Source: Microcoleus sp. FACHB-831 (GTDB lineage Bacteria > Cyanobacteriota > Cyanobacteriia > Cyanobacteriales > FACHB-T130). From it: 64,000 bases of DNA. A model generated the notes under the pieces. That model made no database searches, was not told where the DNA came from, and worked only from the letters and a program-made list of their open reading frames with translations. The translations under genes were made by a program, and so were the position numbers. The stretch lies in the NCBI RefSeq assembly GCF_014695585.1, contig NZ_JACJON010000067.1, forward strand, positions 310,001 through 374,000, read 5' to 3'. Positions 33,874-44,277 of the stretch are shown here, piece by piece; position 1 is the first letter of the stretch, and each line of letters starts with the position of its first letter.

Positions 33874-36369
33874 ATGTTTGAACGCTTCACAGAAAAAGCA
33901 ATTAAGGTAATCATGCTGGCCCAGGAAGAAGCCCGTCGCCTGGGACATAACTTCGTAGGCACAGAGCAAATCCTTCTGGGTCTAATTGGCGAAGGAACGG
34001 GCGTCGCAGCCAAAGTCCTGAAATCGATGGGAGTAAATCTCAAAGATGCCCGGATTGAAGTTGAAAAAATTATCGGAAGGGGTTCTGGCTTCGTGGCGGT
34101 GGAAATCCCATTCACCCCAAGAGCCAAGCGCGTTCTGGAGCTATCCCTGGAAGAAGCACGGCAACTGGGGCATAACTACATCGGCACGGAACACCTGCTT
34201 CTGGGCCTGATCCGGGAAGGGGAAGGCGTGGCAGCAAGAGTGCTGGAGAATTTGGGTGTTGACCTATCGAAGGTCAGAACTCAAGTTATTAGGATGCTGG
34301 GAGAAACGGCAGAAGTCAGTACAGGAACAAGTCAGGGTCGCACGAAAACGCCAACACTGGACGAGTTCGGCTCTAATTTAACCCAGATGGCGGCTGATGG
34401 CAAGCTTGACCCCGTAGTGGGACGCCAAAAAGAAATTGAGCGGGTGATTCAGATTTTGGGTCGCCGTACAAAAAATAACCCCGTACTGATTGGTGAGCCA
34501 GGGGTCGGTAAGACAGCGATCGCGGAAGGGTTAGCCCAACGCATCGCCAACAACGACATCCCGGACATCCTCGAAGATAAGCGAGTCGTTACTCTAGATA
34601 TCGGCTTGTTAGTCGCAGGTACTAAGTACCGGGGTGAATTTGAAGAGCGCCTCAAAAAAATCATGGATGAGATTCGCTCTGCCGGGAACGTGATCCTGGT
34701 GATTGACGAAGTTCACACCCTGATCGGTGCAGGTGCTGCCGAAGGTGCTATAGACGCAGCAAACATCCTCAAACCAGCTCTTGCACGAGGCGAATTGCAG
34801 TGCATCGGTGCGACCACGCTGGATGAATACCGGAAGCACATTGAGCGGGATGCCGCACTAGAGCGCCGATTCCAGCCAGTAATGGTGGGCGAACCGACCG
34901 TTGCTGAGACAATTGAGATTTTGTATGGGTTGCGCGATCGCTACGAACAACACCACAAGCTGAAAATCTCCGACATGGCTCTGGAAGCAGCGGCAAAGCT
35001 CTCAGACCGTTATATTTCCGACCGCTATTTACCGGATAAGGCGATTGACTTGGTGGATGAAGCGGGTTCCAGAGTGCGTTTGATAAACGCCCAACTGCCA
35101 CCAGCAGCCAAGGAACTGGACAAAGAACTGCGGAGTGTTTTGAAAGAGAAAGACGACGCAGTACGGAGCCAGGACTTTGACCGAGCCGGAGAATTGCGCG
35201 ATCGCGAGATGGAAATCAAGGCAGAGATCAGAGCGATCGCTAACAGCAAAAAGCAGGCAGCCGAAGCCAAAGCCGGAAGTGAGACTAAGGGTGAAGAGCC
35301 AGTAGTCACAGAAGAGGATATTGCTCAAATTGTCGCTTCTTGGACTGGCGTCCCCGTAAACAAGCTGACCGAATCCGAATCCGAGAAGCTGCTGCACATG
35401 GAAGATACCCTGCACCAGCGTCTTATCGGTCAACAGGAAGCTGTTACAGCCGTCTCTCGTGCCATTCGTCGCGCCAGAGTTGGCTTGAAGAATCCCAACC
35501 GACCAATTGCTTCTTTCATCTTCTCTGGCCCTACCGGGGTTGGTAAGACTGAATTGGCTAAGTCCTTGGCTTCTTACTTCTTCGGGTCAGAAGAAGCGAT
35601 GATTCGCCTGGATATGTCGGAATACATGGAGCGCCACACCGTCTCCAAGTTAATTGGTTCTCCTCCGGGATATGTGGGTTACAACGAAGGCGGTCAGCTG
35701 ACAGAAGCTGTGCGGCGTCGTCCTTACACCGTCGTGCTGTTCGATGAAATCGAGAAAGCACACCCCGATGTCTTCAACATGCTGCTGCAAATTTTGGAAG
35801 ACGGTCGTCTGACTGACGCTAAGGGTCGGACGGTAGACTTCAAGAACACCTTGCTGATCATGACCTCCAACATCGGTTCTAAGGTGATTGAGAAGGGCGG
35901 TACTGGCCTTGGTTTCTTTGACGTTACCGAGAAAACCCAAGCGGAAACCCAGTACAACCGAATTCGCACGCTGGTGAACGAGGAACTGAAGAATTACTTC
36001 CGTCCTGAGTTTCTCAACCGTCTCGATGAGATCATTGTCTTCCGTCAATTGACGAAGGAAGAGGTGAAGGAAATCTCCGACATCATGCTCAAAGAGGTGT
36101 TTGGTCGCTTGGCCGAACAGGGAATCACCTTGGAAGTAACCACACGCTTCAAGGATCGTTTGGTGGAAGAGGGTTACAGTCCTTCTTACGGTGCGCGTCC
36201 GCTGCGTCGGGCAATTATGCGCCTGTTGGAAGATGTCCTGGCTGAGGAAATCCTCTCGGGTCGCATCAAGGATGGAGACACCGCTATTTGCGATGTAGAT
36301 GAGGCTACGAAGGAAGTGAAAGTGCTGCAAGGTGAAAAGCGAGAATTGCAGCCTCAAGCTGGTTCGTAA
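33874..36369 (+). CDS. clpC: Clp protease ATP-binding subunit ClpC
   Basis: 831 residues, full length. Two N-terminal Clp_N repeats ([37 protein letters not shown] and a second [19 protein letters not shown]), AAA1 with Walker [14 protein letters not shown], a UVR motif region in the middle domain ([32 protein letters not shown]), and AAA2 with [22 protein letters not shown]. It unfolds substrates for ClpP and is essential in cyanobacteria. The strong ATG follows GTGATGGTAC; a terminator follows. Confidence 0.97.
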   Translation: MFERFTEKAIKVIMLAQEEARRLGHNFVGTEQILLGLIGEGTGVAAKVLKSMGVNLKDARIEVEKIIGRGSGFVAVEIPFTPRAKRVLELSLEEARQLGHNYIGTEHLLLGLIREGEGVAARVLENLGVDLSKVRTQVIRMLGETAEVSTGTSQGRTKTPTLDEFGSNLTQMAADGKLDPVVGRQKEIERVIQILGRRTKNNPVLIGEPGVGKTAIAEGLAQRIANNDIPDILEDKRVVTLDIGLLVAGTKYRGEFEERLKKIMDEIRSAGNVILVIDEVHTLIGAGAAEGAIDAANILKPALARGELQCIGATTLDEYRKHIERDAALERRFQPVMVGEPTVAETIEILYGLRDRYEQHHKLKISDMALEAAAKLSDRYISDRYLPDKAIDLVDEAGSRVRLINAQLPPAAKELDKELRSVLKEKDDAVRSQDFDRAGELRDREMEIKAEIRAIANSKKQAAEAKAGSETKGEEPVVTEEDIAQIVASWTGVPVNKLTESESEKLLHMEDTLHQRLIGQQEAVTAVSRAIRRARVGLKNPNRPIASFIFSGPTGVGKTELAKSLASYFFGSEEAMIRLDMSEYMERHTVSKLIGSPPGYVGYNEGGQLTEAVRRRPYTVVLFDEIEKAHPDVFNMLLQILEDGRLTDAKGRTVDFKNTLLIMTSNIGSKVIEKGGTGLGFFDVTEKTQAETQYNRIRTLVNEELKNYFRPEFLNRLDEIIVFRQLTKEEVKEISDIMLKEVFGRLAEQGITLEVTTRFKDRLVEEGYSPSYGARPLRRAIMRLLEDVLAEEILSGRIKDGDTAICDVDEATKEVKVLQGEKRELQPQAGS

Positions 36370-36431
36370 TCTAAAATAATCGCTGCCCCAAACTTGGGCA
36401 GTGGAAAATTTAGAATCTAAAATTAACTAAA

Positions 36432-36460
36432 GGTAGAGATTGATTTCTCTACCTTTTTTT
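36432..36460 (+). terminator. Rho-independent terminator of clpC
   Basis: GGTAGAGA (36432-36439) pairs with TCTCTACC (36446-36453) around a 6-base loop, followed at once by seven T. It lies 63 bases after the clpC stop. Confidence 0.9.
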
Positions 36461-36586
36461 GTGCCGTAATGAGTTTAATAATCTACGAAAGCGTATTTTT
36501 TTAAGAGAGCGATCGCCTCCCAAAACTCATATCTTTTAAACAGCGTTATCTATTGGAAATGCAAACAAAATATTATTAGAAATCAG

Positions 36587-36629
36587 CATAAAAAAGACGC
36601 TGGCTATTAATATCAATCTCCAGCGTCTT
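36587..36629 (-). terminator. terminator of the alkaline phosphatase gene
   Basis: The arms AAGACGCTGG (36594-36603) and CCAGCGTCTT (36620-36629) form a 10-bp stem. Read on the minus strand it is followed by a T-rich run (complement of 36588-36595). It lies just past the stop of the minus-strand phosphatase gene. Confidence 0.85.
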
Positions 36630-36654
36630 AACCTAAATATGTATTAACTAAGCC

Positions 36655-38448
36655 TTATCGGACTCTAGGCTTTGCATTGAGTGCAGCGTTCATCACTTCA
36701 AAAATGTGAGTCTGATCCATTGCAGTAGGAGTACCGGGCACAGTAGAGCCATAGGCTGTAATACCCCGGCCTACATAGTTAGCAAGGCTTATAGGGCCGC
36801 CCTGGTAGTAAACTGGCACCATGCGGTTGGTGTGGTTGCCCCAGCCATACTTAATGCTAGAATCCGAACCCCAGAAGTGGCCTGCACCTGCGGGATTATG
36901 CTCTGTATAAGTTAGCGCTTCAGCGCCCTTTTGTGCCAACAACTCAGGGAAGTTGGGGTTAAGCGTGAGATAGTGGTCGTGGTCGGCGGTGACAATCAAC
37001 ATATTCTTGCTCCAGCCGCCATTTTGGTTAATCCAGTTGATGACAGTTTGAATGGCTTTATCGAAGTCGTTCATCGTGCCAATGAGGTTGTCCATGTTAT
37101 TGTCATGGCAAGCCCAGTCAACGTCGCCACCTTCAACCATCAGCCAGAACCCATCGGGATCTTTACTCAAAACTGTAAGCGCGGCTTGGGTCATATCCGC
37201 GAGGGTGGGGTTCTCATTCACCTCTCTAGCTATAAACTGAGCATCAGTTTCCCCAGGAGCCAGAGGACGAACAGTGTCAGGCTTTGGAACTTGTTTATTA
37301 GCAGCAGCCGTAGCGTACAGAGAGAAGTTATCAAAACCAGTGCTGCTGTAGTCGCCGTTGGCTGTACTGATGGGGATGTTGCCGTTTTGTCCCCTTGCAC
37401 CGTACAAGCCTAGTAACCTTTGTCCAGCATTGGGATCTACGGTGGTGGCGGCGTTTAGTAACGATGCGGCAGCATTAGGGCTGCGCTCTAGGAATCTGTA
37501 GCCGTAGCGGTTAGAAGTGGGCTTTGTTCTCAGTTCGTCGTAGGTTGACTTCCTGATGTAGGTGTACTTAAAGACTGGCCCGACGTTACTGGTGTTCTCA
37601 AAATCCAGGGGATGACCGCCACCCATCAACACTGTGGGCAGGTATCCCTGGTCAGGGCGAAGAGCCTCTTGAAGAATGTTGTCTAAAGCAGGAAAGTCGT
37701 TGTCGTACTTGGCTCGACGGTTAACGCTGGATGCGGCAGCTCCCGGAGTTGCATGGCTGATGGGGACTGAGGTGACTAAGCCTGTGGATTTACCTTTTTT
37801 GGCAGCTTTTTGCAGAATTGTCTGCTGGGCTTGCTCCAAGAGGTCTACGCCCATTGCGTTGTTGAAACTCTTGATGCCCGTGTACATCGTCGTTGCGGTG
37901 TTGGCTGAGTCTGGGTAGCTCCACTTGATGTACTCTTTGTCGTTCCCCGGCGTCCAAGGATTGGGGCCACCCCGCGCTGGGTCGTAGCCTACAAGGTTGC
38001 CTCCAGAGGTACTGCCTCCAGTTGAAGTGTTACCGGGATTGAAGGCAGGATTGAAGACAAAGCCAGGGCGGATGGGGCTTTCGCCCGTCACGGGTTTAGA
38101 GTCGTCCCGTGCAGAGTTGCCAGTTGAGAACGTGCCGTTATTACCTTTAACGGTCGTGCCGTAGGTGGTCATGTAGGTGTAGCCGGACAGGGTTTGCAAG
38201 CTTAGACCTTGACCCCTGCCGCTAGCATAAGGGGGAGCGCCTTTAGCAAGTGCGGCGGCGCGAGCCATTTCCCAACCCATGCCGTCGCCAATCATCAAGA
38301 TAACGTTAATGTCGTTGGTAGCGGCTTGAGTTAAACCAGACTGCTGCCAAACTATTGGCAGGCCAAAGGTAAATAAGGCAGTACAGGCTAAACCAGCCAC
38401 AAACCAAGTTAGCCACTGTTTGTAGCTTCTAAGTAATGAGAGCATCAC
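36655..38448 (-). CDS. alkaline phosphatase (PhoA superfamily), exported
   Basis: 597 residues. The N-terminus MMLSLLRSYKQWLTWFVAGLACTALFTFGLP is a signal sequence. The metal and active-site blocks of the alkaline phosphatase superfamily follow: ILMIGDGMGWEMARAA, SANTATTMYTG (nucleophile region), GLVTSVPISHATPGA, MVEGGDVDWACHDNN, MLIVTADHDHY and GWGNHTNRMVPVYYQG. It releases phosphate from organic esters in the periplasm or outside. Low-complexity Gly/Ser residues (NTSTGGSTSGG) occur near 150. Phosphate control is likely but no Pho box was identified. Confidence 0.92.
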   Translation of the reverse strand: MMLSLLRSYKQWLTWFVAGLACTALFTFGLPIVWQQSGLTQAATNDINVILMIGDGMGWEMARAAALAKGAPPYASGRGQGLSLQTLSGYTYMTTYGTTVKGNNGTFSTGNSARDDSKPVTGESPIRPGFVFNPAFNPGNTSTGGSTSGGNLVGYDPARGGPNPWTPGNDKEYIKWSYPDSANTATTMYTGIKSFNNAMGVDLLEQAQQTILQKAAKKGKSTGLVTSVPISHATPGAAASSVNRRAKYDNDFPALDNILQEALRPDQGYLPTVLMGGGHPLDFENTSNVGPVFKYTYIRKSTYDELRTKPTSNRYGYRFLERSPNAAASLLNAATTVDPNAGQRLLGLYGARGQNGNIPISTANGDYSSTGFDNFSLYATAAANKQVPKPDTVRPLAPGETDAQFIAREVNENPTLADMTQAALTVLSKDPDGFWLMVEGGDVDWACHDNNMDNLIGTMNDFDKAIQTVINWINQNGGWSKNMLIVTADHDHYLTLNPNFPELLAQKGAEALTYTEHNPAGAGHFWGSDSSIKYGWGNHTNRMVPVYYQGGPISLANYVGRGITAYGSTVPGTPTAMDQTHIFEVMNAALNAKPRVR

Positions 38449-38528
38449 AGTTTCTCAATAAGTAATGAATTACCCTGGGTCAAAAGCGAGATGTTGATTG
38501 CCGATGAAGGCAAGTTGCGACCATCTAG

Positions 38529-38795
38529 TTAGTCGTAAAAATTAGGCGCTCGATGAGAGGAGTTAAACTCATTTAAGGCATCTGAGCTATCAGAATTAGC
38601 GGCGTCTTGTTGGTCAAAAATATTGAAGCGATCGCTCTCCAGAGGAGAAGTAACTCGCGGTACGCTTGTTTCCTCTGCCGTGATTAAGCTGCCTTCGTTA
38701 TCTGACATTGCGAATGCGATCGCACTAGCAAATAGCAACGCAGTCACTAATACAACTAGCCACTTTCTGTATCTTCTAAGTAAAGTCATCATCAC
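38529..38795 (-). CDS. small secreted protein ending in PNFYD
   Basis: 88 residues, upstream of the phosphatase on the same strand. It begins MMMTLLRRYRKWLVVLVTALLFAS, clearly similar to the phosphatase's own leader (MMLSLLRSYKQWLTWFVAGL). The mature part is short, polar and disordered and ends HRAPNFYD. The upstream neighbour ends EPNFFD. No known domain. It may have arisen by duplication of the leader region. Confidence 0.7.
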   Translation of the reverse strand: MMMTLLRRYRKWLVVLVTALLFASAIAFAMSDNEGSLITAEETSVPRVTSPLESDRFNIFDQQDAANSDSSDALNEFNSSHRAPNFYD

Positions 38796-38878
38796 CTTAA
38801 CTATCTATCTTTTGGTCAATTGTCAAAATTAAACTATCTAGTTTCTAAACAACCAACAGTAATTATTCTTTTTTGATA

Positions 38879-39361
38879 TCAATCAAAAAAGTTAGGTTCC
38901 TGGTGAGTAGTAGCAGCTAATTGCTCTTTTTCAACAGCATTAGGTTGTTTTGTTACTATTGGCCTCGGTTGTTGAAGCTGTATAAAGCCCAATAGCAACC
39001 CAGCATTGCGTAAATATTGCGTCCAAAGCTGAATTTTTGGTTGTTTCTGCCAGTTCGATCGCGATACTGTTGCAGAGATAACTTGAGCTTCCTGGCCATT
39101 ACGCTCACCCACAACTTTGACCGAGACTGCGGTCATTTGGGAGTTTTCTGCAAAGGCGCGATTTATCGACTCGCTAGCTAAAGATTCTGCCTGCTCGATG
39201 AACTCGGCAAAACTTTGATTGCAGCATGAACTGAGAATGAAATTAAACTGTTTAGTTTCTGCCGCCGCTGGAGTAGCTAGAGCATTACTTAAACAAGTTA
39301 TCGCTAGCAAACTACTCAGAATTGAAAACGCACCCTGCCTTATCCACCTATGGATAACCAT
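38879..39361 (-). CDS. secreted hypothetical protein ending in PNFFD
   Basis: 160 residues. A signal peptide (MVIHRWIRQGAFSILSSLLAITCLSNALATPAAA) is followed by a small domain with SCCNQSFAEFIEQAESLASESINRAFAENSQMTAVSVKVVGERNGQEAQVISATVSRSNWQ, then a Pro/Gln-rich tail ending EPNFFD. Together with the 88-residue gene it probably forms a cluster with the phosphatase. Function not recognised. Confidence 0.72.
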   Translation of the reverse strand: MVIHRWIRQGAFSILSSLLAITCLSNALATPAAAETKQFNFILSSCCNQSFAEFIEQAESLASESINRAFAENSQMTAVSVKVVGERNGQEAQVISATVSRSNWQKQPKIQLWTQYLRNAGLLLGFIQLQQPRPIVTKQPNAVEKEQLAATTHQEPNFFD

Positions 39362-39425
39362 CTTATTTGAAAGTTTGAACGCACATTCATAAAACTTCCA
39401 AACTATATCACTACTAATTGAAACG

Positions 39426-40436
39426 TCAGGGTGTTCTGGATAACATGGAAATTAAATTTTGGTTAAATAAAGGATGAAGCGGAATTGCGGCTTTAGAGTT
39501 CGGGCTAGTTAGTTGCAAAATCGCCTCTAAAATCCCAAACTCCTGATGCAGGTAGGCTTGCAATTGCCTAAGTAATCGGTCTCTTTGTTCAGCAGTTGAG
39601 GATTCGACAGTAAGATCGGCACACAGCATCACCATGCCTGAATTAATAGTCCAAATGTGTAACTTTTCTACATCCAAAACACCAGGAAAGGATTTCAAAG
39701 CAGCTTCCACTTTACTTGGCTCAATTGAACTTGGCGCATATTCAAGTAAAATTTTCAGACTTTCCCCGACTAGCGGTAAAGCACTCAGGCCAGTTAAACT
39801 AGCAACCAGCAAACTAACGGCTGCATCTGCCCAGAACCAATTTAAGAAATGAACTGCCAAGGCAGCTATAATAACGCCAACGGAACTGGCAGTATCAGCA
39901 ACGACATGGAGGAAGGCTCCGCGCAGGTTTAGATCGTGGTGGCTGTGTTGGTGGAGTAAGTTGATATTGAGCAGATTTACAACTAAACCAACAGCAGCGA
40001 TCGCCAACATCGGCAAGCCTAAAACTTCCTCTGGCGATTGGAAACGATGAATTGCTTCCCAGCAGATAAGAGCAGCGATCGCTAGTAAACTACAACCATT
40101 AACCAAAGCTGCCAAAATTTCTACGCGGCGATGTCCAAATGTAGCTATCCCAGCAGCAGGTTTTTGTGCCAACCAACTTGCTAGCAAGGATATCCCCAAA
40201 GCTGCTACATCCGAAAGGATATGTCCCGCATCTGCTTGTAGAGATAAAGCATGACTCCACAGACCGACACTCCACTCAGCCACAAAAAAGCCAGTCAGCA
40301 ATCCTACAACAATCCACAATAACTGAGTTTTTTGTCGGCTTTGGCTTCCAGGAACAGACTTATTTAAAGGCAAGCATTCGCACCCAGAATGGATAACTGC
40401 ACGGTGACTGCCAAAAGGCTCTTTAGCTGAAAGCAT
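39426..40436 (-). CDS. cation diffusion facilitator metal transporter
   Basis: 336 residues. It has six predicted transmembrane helices with the CDF metal-site signatures: HALSLQADAGHILSDVAALGISLLA in helix 2 and AFLHVVADTASSVGVIIAAL in helix 5, plus a cytosolic C-terminal domain (EAALKSFPGVLDVEKLHIWTINSGMVMLCADLTV). A His-rich segment HQHSHHDLN lies between helices 4 and 5, as in zinc exporters. It exports Zn2+ or a similar ion by proton antiport. The precise metal is not determinable. The extra N-terminal ~30 residues include Cys and His that might bind metal. Confidence 0.92.
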   Translation of the reverse strand: MLSAKEPFGSHRAVIHSGCECLPLNKSVPGSQSRQKTQLLWIVVGLLTGFFVAEWSVGLWSHALSLQADAGHILSDVAALGISLLASWLAQKPAAGIATFGHRRVEILAALVNGCSLLAIAALICWEAIHRFQSPEEVLGLPMLAIAAVGLVVNLLNINLLHQHSHHDLNLRGAFLHVVADTASSVGVIIAALAVHFLNWFWADAAVSLLVASLTGLSALPLVGESLKILLEYAPSSIEPSKVEAALKSFPGVLDVEKLHIWTINSGMVMLCADLTVESSTAEQRDRLLRQLQAYLHQEFGILEAILQLTSPNSKAAIPLHPLFNQNLISMLSRTP

Positions 40437-40554
40437 GACGCAAAGATACCTGGTGTAAATTACAGCGATGGTGTTATTAGTCTACAGTCCTTTATCCAAG
40501 GGTAATAGGTAGTAGTCCGTAGAAATTACCCAATACCCATTACCTAATGACTTA

Positions 40555-43500
40555 TTAAGGTAATGGACAAGTTCCACTCGCCACAGAGGAAAACTCTGTT
40601 GGTAGTGTTGTTGGATTTAAAGTTGGAGCAGTAATCAGCGATTCTACCTTGAAAGTGCCAGTATTCAGCGACAGAGATTCTATCTGGAATGTAGCCACAG
40701 AAGGATTGCCGTTGTAAACACTAAAATCAAGATTGTTTTTGTTTCCCGTACCTATGTTACTGCTTAGCGCCACGCATACTTTAGGGCTGGTTCCAAGAGA
40801 ATTTGGATCTGCCTCGACTGCAAAAGCGCTCGGTGCTTCAGGATTTTGGACGTTATTATTGTTAGTCAGGTTGTTGTTTCGAGCTACTACGGATACATTT
40901 GAATTATCAAAAGCATAAGTAGATATTCCTGCTCCACCGCTGCCGCTAATTGTGTTATTTTCCAGTAACAGCCGGAGGGTGGAAGAATCTTTCGCGTCTG
41001 GTTCAATGCCTCTACCGCCAGAAGTGGTGTTGCCAGAATTAGTGTTGGAAATAGTGTTGCCAGAAATTCTTAGACTTAAAACAGCATTGCCAGATACATT
41101 CGGGTCGATGGCAATAGTTTTTGCACTATCAATAGTGTTGCCCGATATAGTGAATTGAGAGTTAGAGCGATCGCTAGCTTCAATACCTATACCTCTACCA
41201 GCAATACTGCGGATTTGATTGTTGCTAATCGTCACGTTTGTCTTAGCATCATCAAAAGCACGGAAGACCAAGCCTTCTATAGAAGTAGGAGTGCCGCTAA
41301 TCGTATTGCCCCTTATAGTAGCTGATGTTAGATTAGCAGTTTCACTTACTCGCAGTTCCAGCGCAGTTCCCGTAGTAGTTATGGGGTTATTCTCCACTAC
41401 TACTGTTCCTTGAGCATTACCCGATAAGCTAATTGCAACTCCATTAGAGTTAGCAATATTATTGCCTGAAACAGTTACGTTAACTACTCCCTTACTATTT
41501 CGCAGAATTGCAGCGTTATTAGTATTATTGGCGCTACCGCTAATGGTGTTGTTATTGATAAGGACTGTGCCAGCAGCTTCCGTCAGACTGATGCTTTCTT
41601 TAGCGGAAGCGGTGATATTGTTACTGGTGATAGTAGCAGACTCGGTGACATTTTCCAGCTTGATGGCTTGATTGGCAGAAGCAGAGATGGTGTTACCTCG
41701 GATCGTTGCTGATGCAGCAGTGGCGAGTCGAATTCCATCAGCAGAACTATTACTAATGATATTTGACTCGATCGTGGCGCGAGTTACAGCGCGATCGTTA
41801 GCCTGTATATCAATACCGCGATCGCCTGAACTACCATTACCGCTTTTATTAATTGTATTGCTAGCAATCGTTACTGTTAAATCTGCTCGATCTGCAAGCT
41901 CAAAATCAATACCATCATTGTCAGTCGTATCAAGAGTATTGCCTGTAATAGTAAACTGCGTCTTAGTAGTATTAAACAAATTAACAGCAGGAGCGATCGC
42001 AGAGTCGGGCTTAAACAAATCCACTTCAATACCGCTATCGCCCACGCTGCGAACCGTGTTGTTAGTTATCGTAAACGTTCCCACAGCATTAGCAACAGCC
42101 CCAATAGATACACCTTCATCGGGAATTTTACTAAGTTGGTTGCCACTAATAATAAACTCTGCTGTGGCAAAATTCCCCAAATTGAGATCTATCCCATCAG
42201 CGCCGCCTGCAATTGTGCCATTGTGAGCAATAACGTTATCCAAAATTCTGACTGTAGCTTTAGAAGGGGCAGTGCAAGGTTTAGGAACAAAAAGTGCATC
42301 AACATCCCGACAAACGTTAACTTCAATACCATCAATCCTATAGTTAGTAGCATTGAAATTCGTCTCAACCCTGTTGTTTGAAATTGTTATATCGGCATCA
42401 CCCTTATAGTTCCAAATGAAAATACCGCTTTCCAGGCTGGTGTCTGTCTCTGGGTTGCGCGTATCTCTTACTATGTTGTTGCTAATCAGGACTTTTCCAG
42501 TAGCATTTTCCAGAAAAATGCCTTCACTAAATGCATTTGTTATAGTGTTATCCCGAATTGTGACATTGTTGACGTTTGTGCCTTTAATGCCGTTTACTTG
42601 TTCGCTACCTGCGACTTGAATTGCAAAGCCAGAGAGAACGCTATCGCTCCCCATGGTAACAATTCCATTCCCCGCTGCAACGGTTCCGGTGACTGTGGGT
42701 AACACGCCAGTACCAGATCCCAGCAATTGTATATTACCTAACTGTACCGTATCTATTCGCTGCACTGGGCCAGTAGAAAGCACCTGCACGCCGTTAGGAA
42801 TTGTGAAAGCTGGAATACCAGGATTTGTACCTGCTTGCACGTAGACAATATCATTGGCTTGAGCAACAGCAAGTGCAGCTTCAAGAGTTCCAGCAGGACT
42901 TTCAAAAGTGCCGTTACCCGTACCCATTCCTAAGTTAACGTGTCGGAAAAATAGCGGCTGATTTGTAGTAGGATTAATTGCGAATATTGCCGATGGTAAT
43001 AGGAAGGACTCAGATTCAAATTGCTCATCGACTGCGATATTAGCCATCCGGGTGACAGATTCTCCCATACGAGCTAATACGCGATCTTCTTGCGTTGCTC
43101 CTCTAGGGCGGGTACCGGGGAAATTAGCACCTAAACTGAGAACCAAATTAGTGCCAAAAATTCCGTCGCTGGAGAGGGTTAAACCCAGCCTGAAATTATC
43201 AGTTGGACGAGCTTCTATGCGAGCGCGTCCGCCTAAAGTATCCTCACCGCCGGGAACATCATAGTAATAAATTCCACCGTAACCGCGCACGTCGCCTGTT
43301 CTACCTAGCGAGGCGATTTTCAAGCCACCTTCAACATCAAATCCACTCATTGCTGCTTCAAAGCGGCGATCGATGCGGCGTTGTTGATTTGCGATCGCTA
43401 AATAATTGCTCTGAAAGCGCGGTTGTGCGAACGGGATTACTGAATCAAAAATATTTTCCTGCGTCTGTTTGCGCGTTTCCCCAACAGGAATATAAGCGTT

Positions 43501-44079
43501 TGCTAAAATATCCCAAAATTCCCCTAAGCTTTCAAATCCTGCACCCAGTTGACCAAAACTAGCATTTTCAGTGTTGCGCGTGTCGTATGCAACGTAGCCC
43601 CCCAAAATGCGTTTATCTTGCGAAAGGTAAGAGCGATATCCTAGCAGGAGGTTGCTGCTGAGGTTAGAATCATCTGTCGAAAGTAGCAACTTTCCTTGTA
43701 AAAACGCGAGGTTGCTCCCCGGAGTTTGCAGTAGGGGAACAAAGCCTTCAATTCCAGTAAAAGAGCTTTCGTAACCCACGCCCGCACCAGTCGTGAAACT
43801 CGCGCCAATGCGGGGAGAAATTCGCAGCGATCGCCTTTGAGCTTGTTCTGTGTTTTGTGCTGTTTTCGGGTTAATTGTTTGTTGGGTTGGTGTTATTTTA
43901 GGTTGGAGCGTCTCGGAGAGAAAACCCGCTTCAGCTAAAGTTTTAGCACCCCCTGCGATCGCTTCTTTAGGTTGCGACTCAACAGTTTGCGAAGAAGCGA
44001 TCGCTGTCTGCGTTCCTACCAGCAGCCATGTAATCCATGCCAAATATCTCGACTTTCTCACGGACGCCCCTCTTAACAC
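40555..44079 (-). CDS. inverse-autotransporter-like barrel with beta-helix passenger
   Basis: 1174 residues. A signal peptide (YLAWITWLLVGTQTAIAS) is followed by a Gln/Thr-rich linker, then ~90-330 with the inverse autotransporter barrel style (LRISPRIGASFTTGAGVGYESSFTGIEGFVPLLQ, GGYVAYDTRNTENASFGQLGAGFESLG, RLGLTLSSDGIFGTN). From ~370 to the end is a right-handed parallel beta-helix with dozens of repeats of the type TISGNTI and IISNNTI. GTG 44079 is the longest start; GTG 44061, just after AGAGGGG, is also possible. The likely location is the outer membrane with the helix displayed outside. Role unknown; adhesion or surface enzyme are possibilities. Confidence 0.78.
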   Translation of the reverse strand: MLRGASVRKSRYLAWITWLLVGTQTAIASSQTVESQPKEAIAGGAKTLAEAGFLSETLQPKITPTQQTINPKTAQNTEQAQRRSLRISPRIGASFTTGAGVGYESSFTGIEGFVPLLQTPGSNLAFLQGKLLLSTDDSNLSSNLLLGYRSYLSQDKRILGGYVAYDTRNTENASFGQLGAGFESLGEFWDILANAYIPVGETRKQTQENIFDSVIPFAQPRFQSNYLAIANQQRRIDRRFEAAMSGFDVEGGLKIASLGRTGDVRGYGGIYYYDVPGGEDTLGGRARIEARPTDNFRLGLTLSSDGIFGTNLVLSLGANFPGTRPRGATQEDRVLARMGESVTRMANIAVDEQFESESFLLPSAIFAINPTTNQPLFFRHVNLGMGTGNGTFESPAGTLEAALAVAQANDIVYVQAGTNPGIPAFTIPNGVQVLSTGPVQRIDTVQLGNIQLLGSGTGVLPTVTGTVAAGNGIVTMGSDSVLSGFAIQVAGSEQVNGIKGTNVNNVTIRDNTITNAFSEGIFLENATGKVLISNNIVRDTRNPETDTSLESGIFIWNYKGDADITISNNRVETNFNATNYRIDGIEVNVCRDVDALFVPKPCTAPSKATVRILDNVIAHNGTIAGGADGIDLNLGNFATAEFIISGNQLSKIPDEGVSIGAVANAVGTFTITNNTVRSVGDSGIEVDLFKPDSAIAPAVNLFNTTKTQFTITGNTLDTTDNDGIDFELADRADLTVTIASNTINKSGNGSSGDRGIDIQANDRAVTRATIESNIISNSSADGIRLATAASATIRGNTISASANQAIKLENVTESATITSNNITASAKESISLTEAAGTVLINNNTISGSANNTNNAAILRNSKGVVNVTVSGNNIANSNGVAISLSGNAQGTVVVENNPITTTGTALELRVSETANLTSATIRGNTISGTPTSIEGLVFRAFDDAKTNVTISNNQIRSIAGRGIGIEASDRSNSQFTISGNTIDSAKTIAIDPNVSGNAVLSLRISGNTISNTNSGNTTSGGRGIEPDAKDSSTLRLLLENNTISGSGGAGISTYAFDNSNVSVVARNNNLTNNNNVQNPEAPSAFAVEADPNSLGTSPKVCVALSSNIGTGNKNNLDFSVYNGNPSVATFQIESLSLNTGTFKVESLITAPTLNPTTLPTEFSSVASGTCPLP

Positions 44080-44277
44080 GCACGATTTTTCTGCTCATGG
44101 TGACTCTAGCTGTCCTGGGTTAATACTAGGTAATGTTACGGTTAATCTTGTTACGCCAAGGAAATGCGCTTGCTACGACAGCGTGAAAATATGCACGCAA
44201 CCCCGCAACCGTCGGGCGATCGCCAGCGTCTTATCCCAAATGTTGGATACTGGAAAGGTAATGCGAGGGGGTAAATA

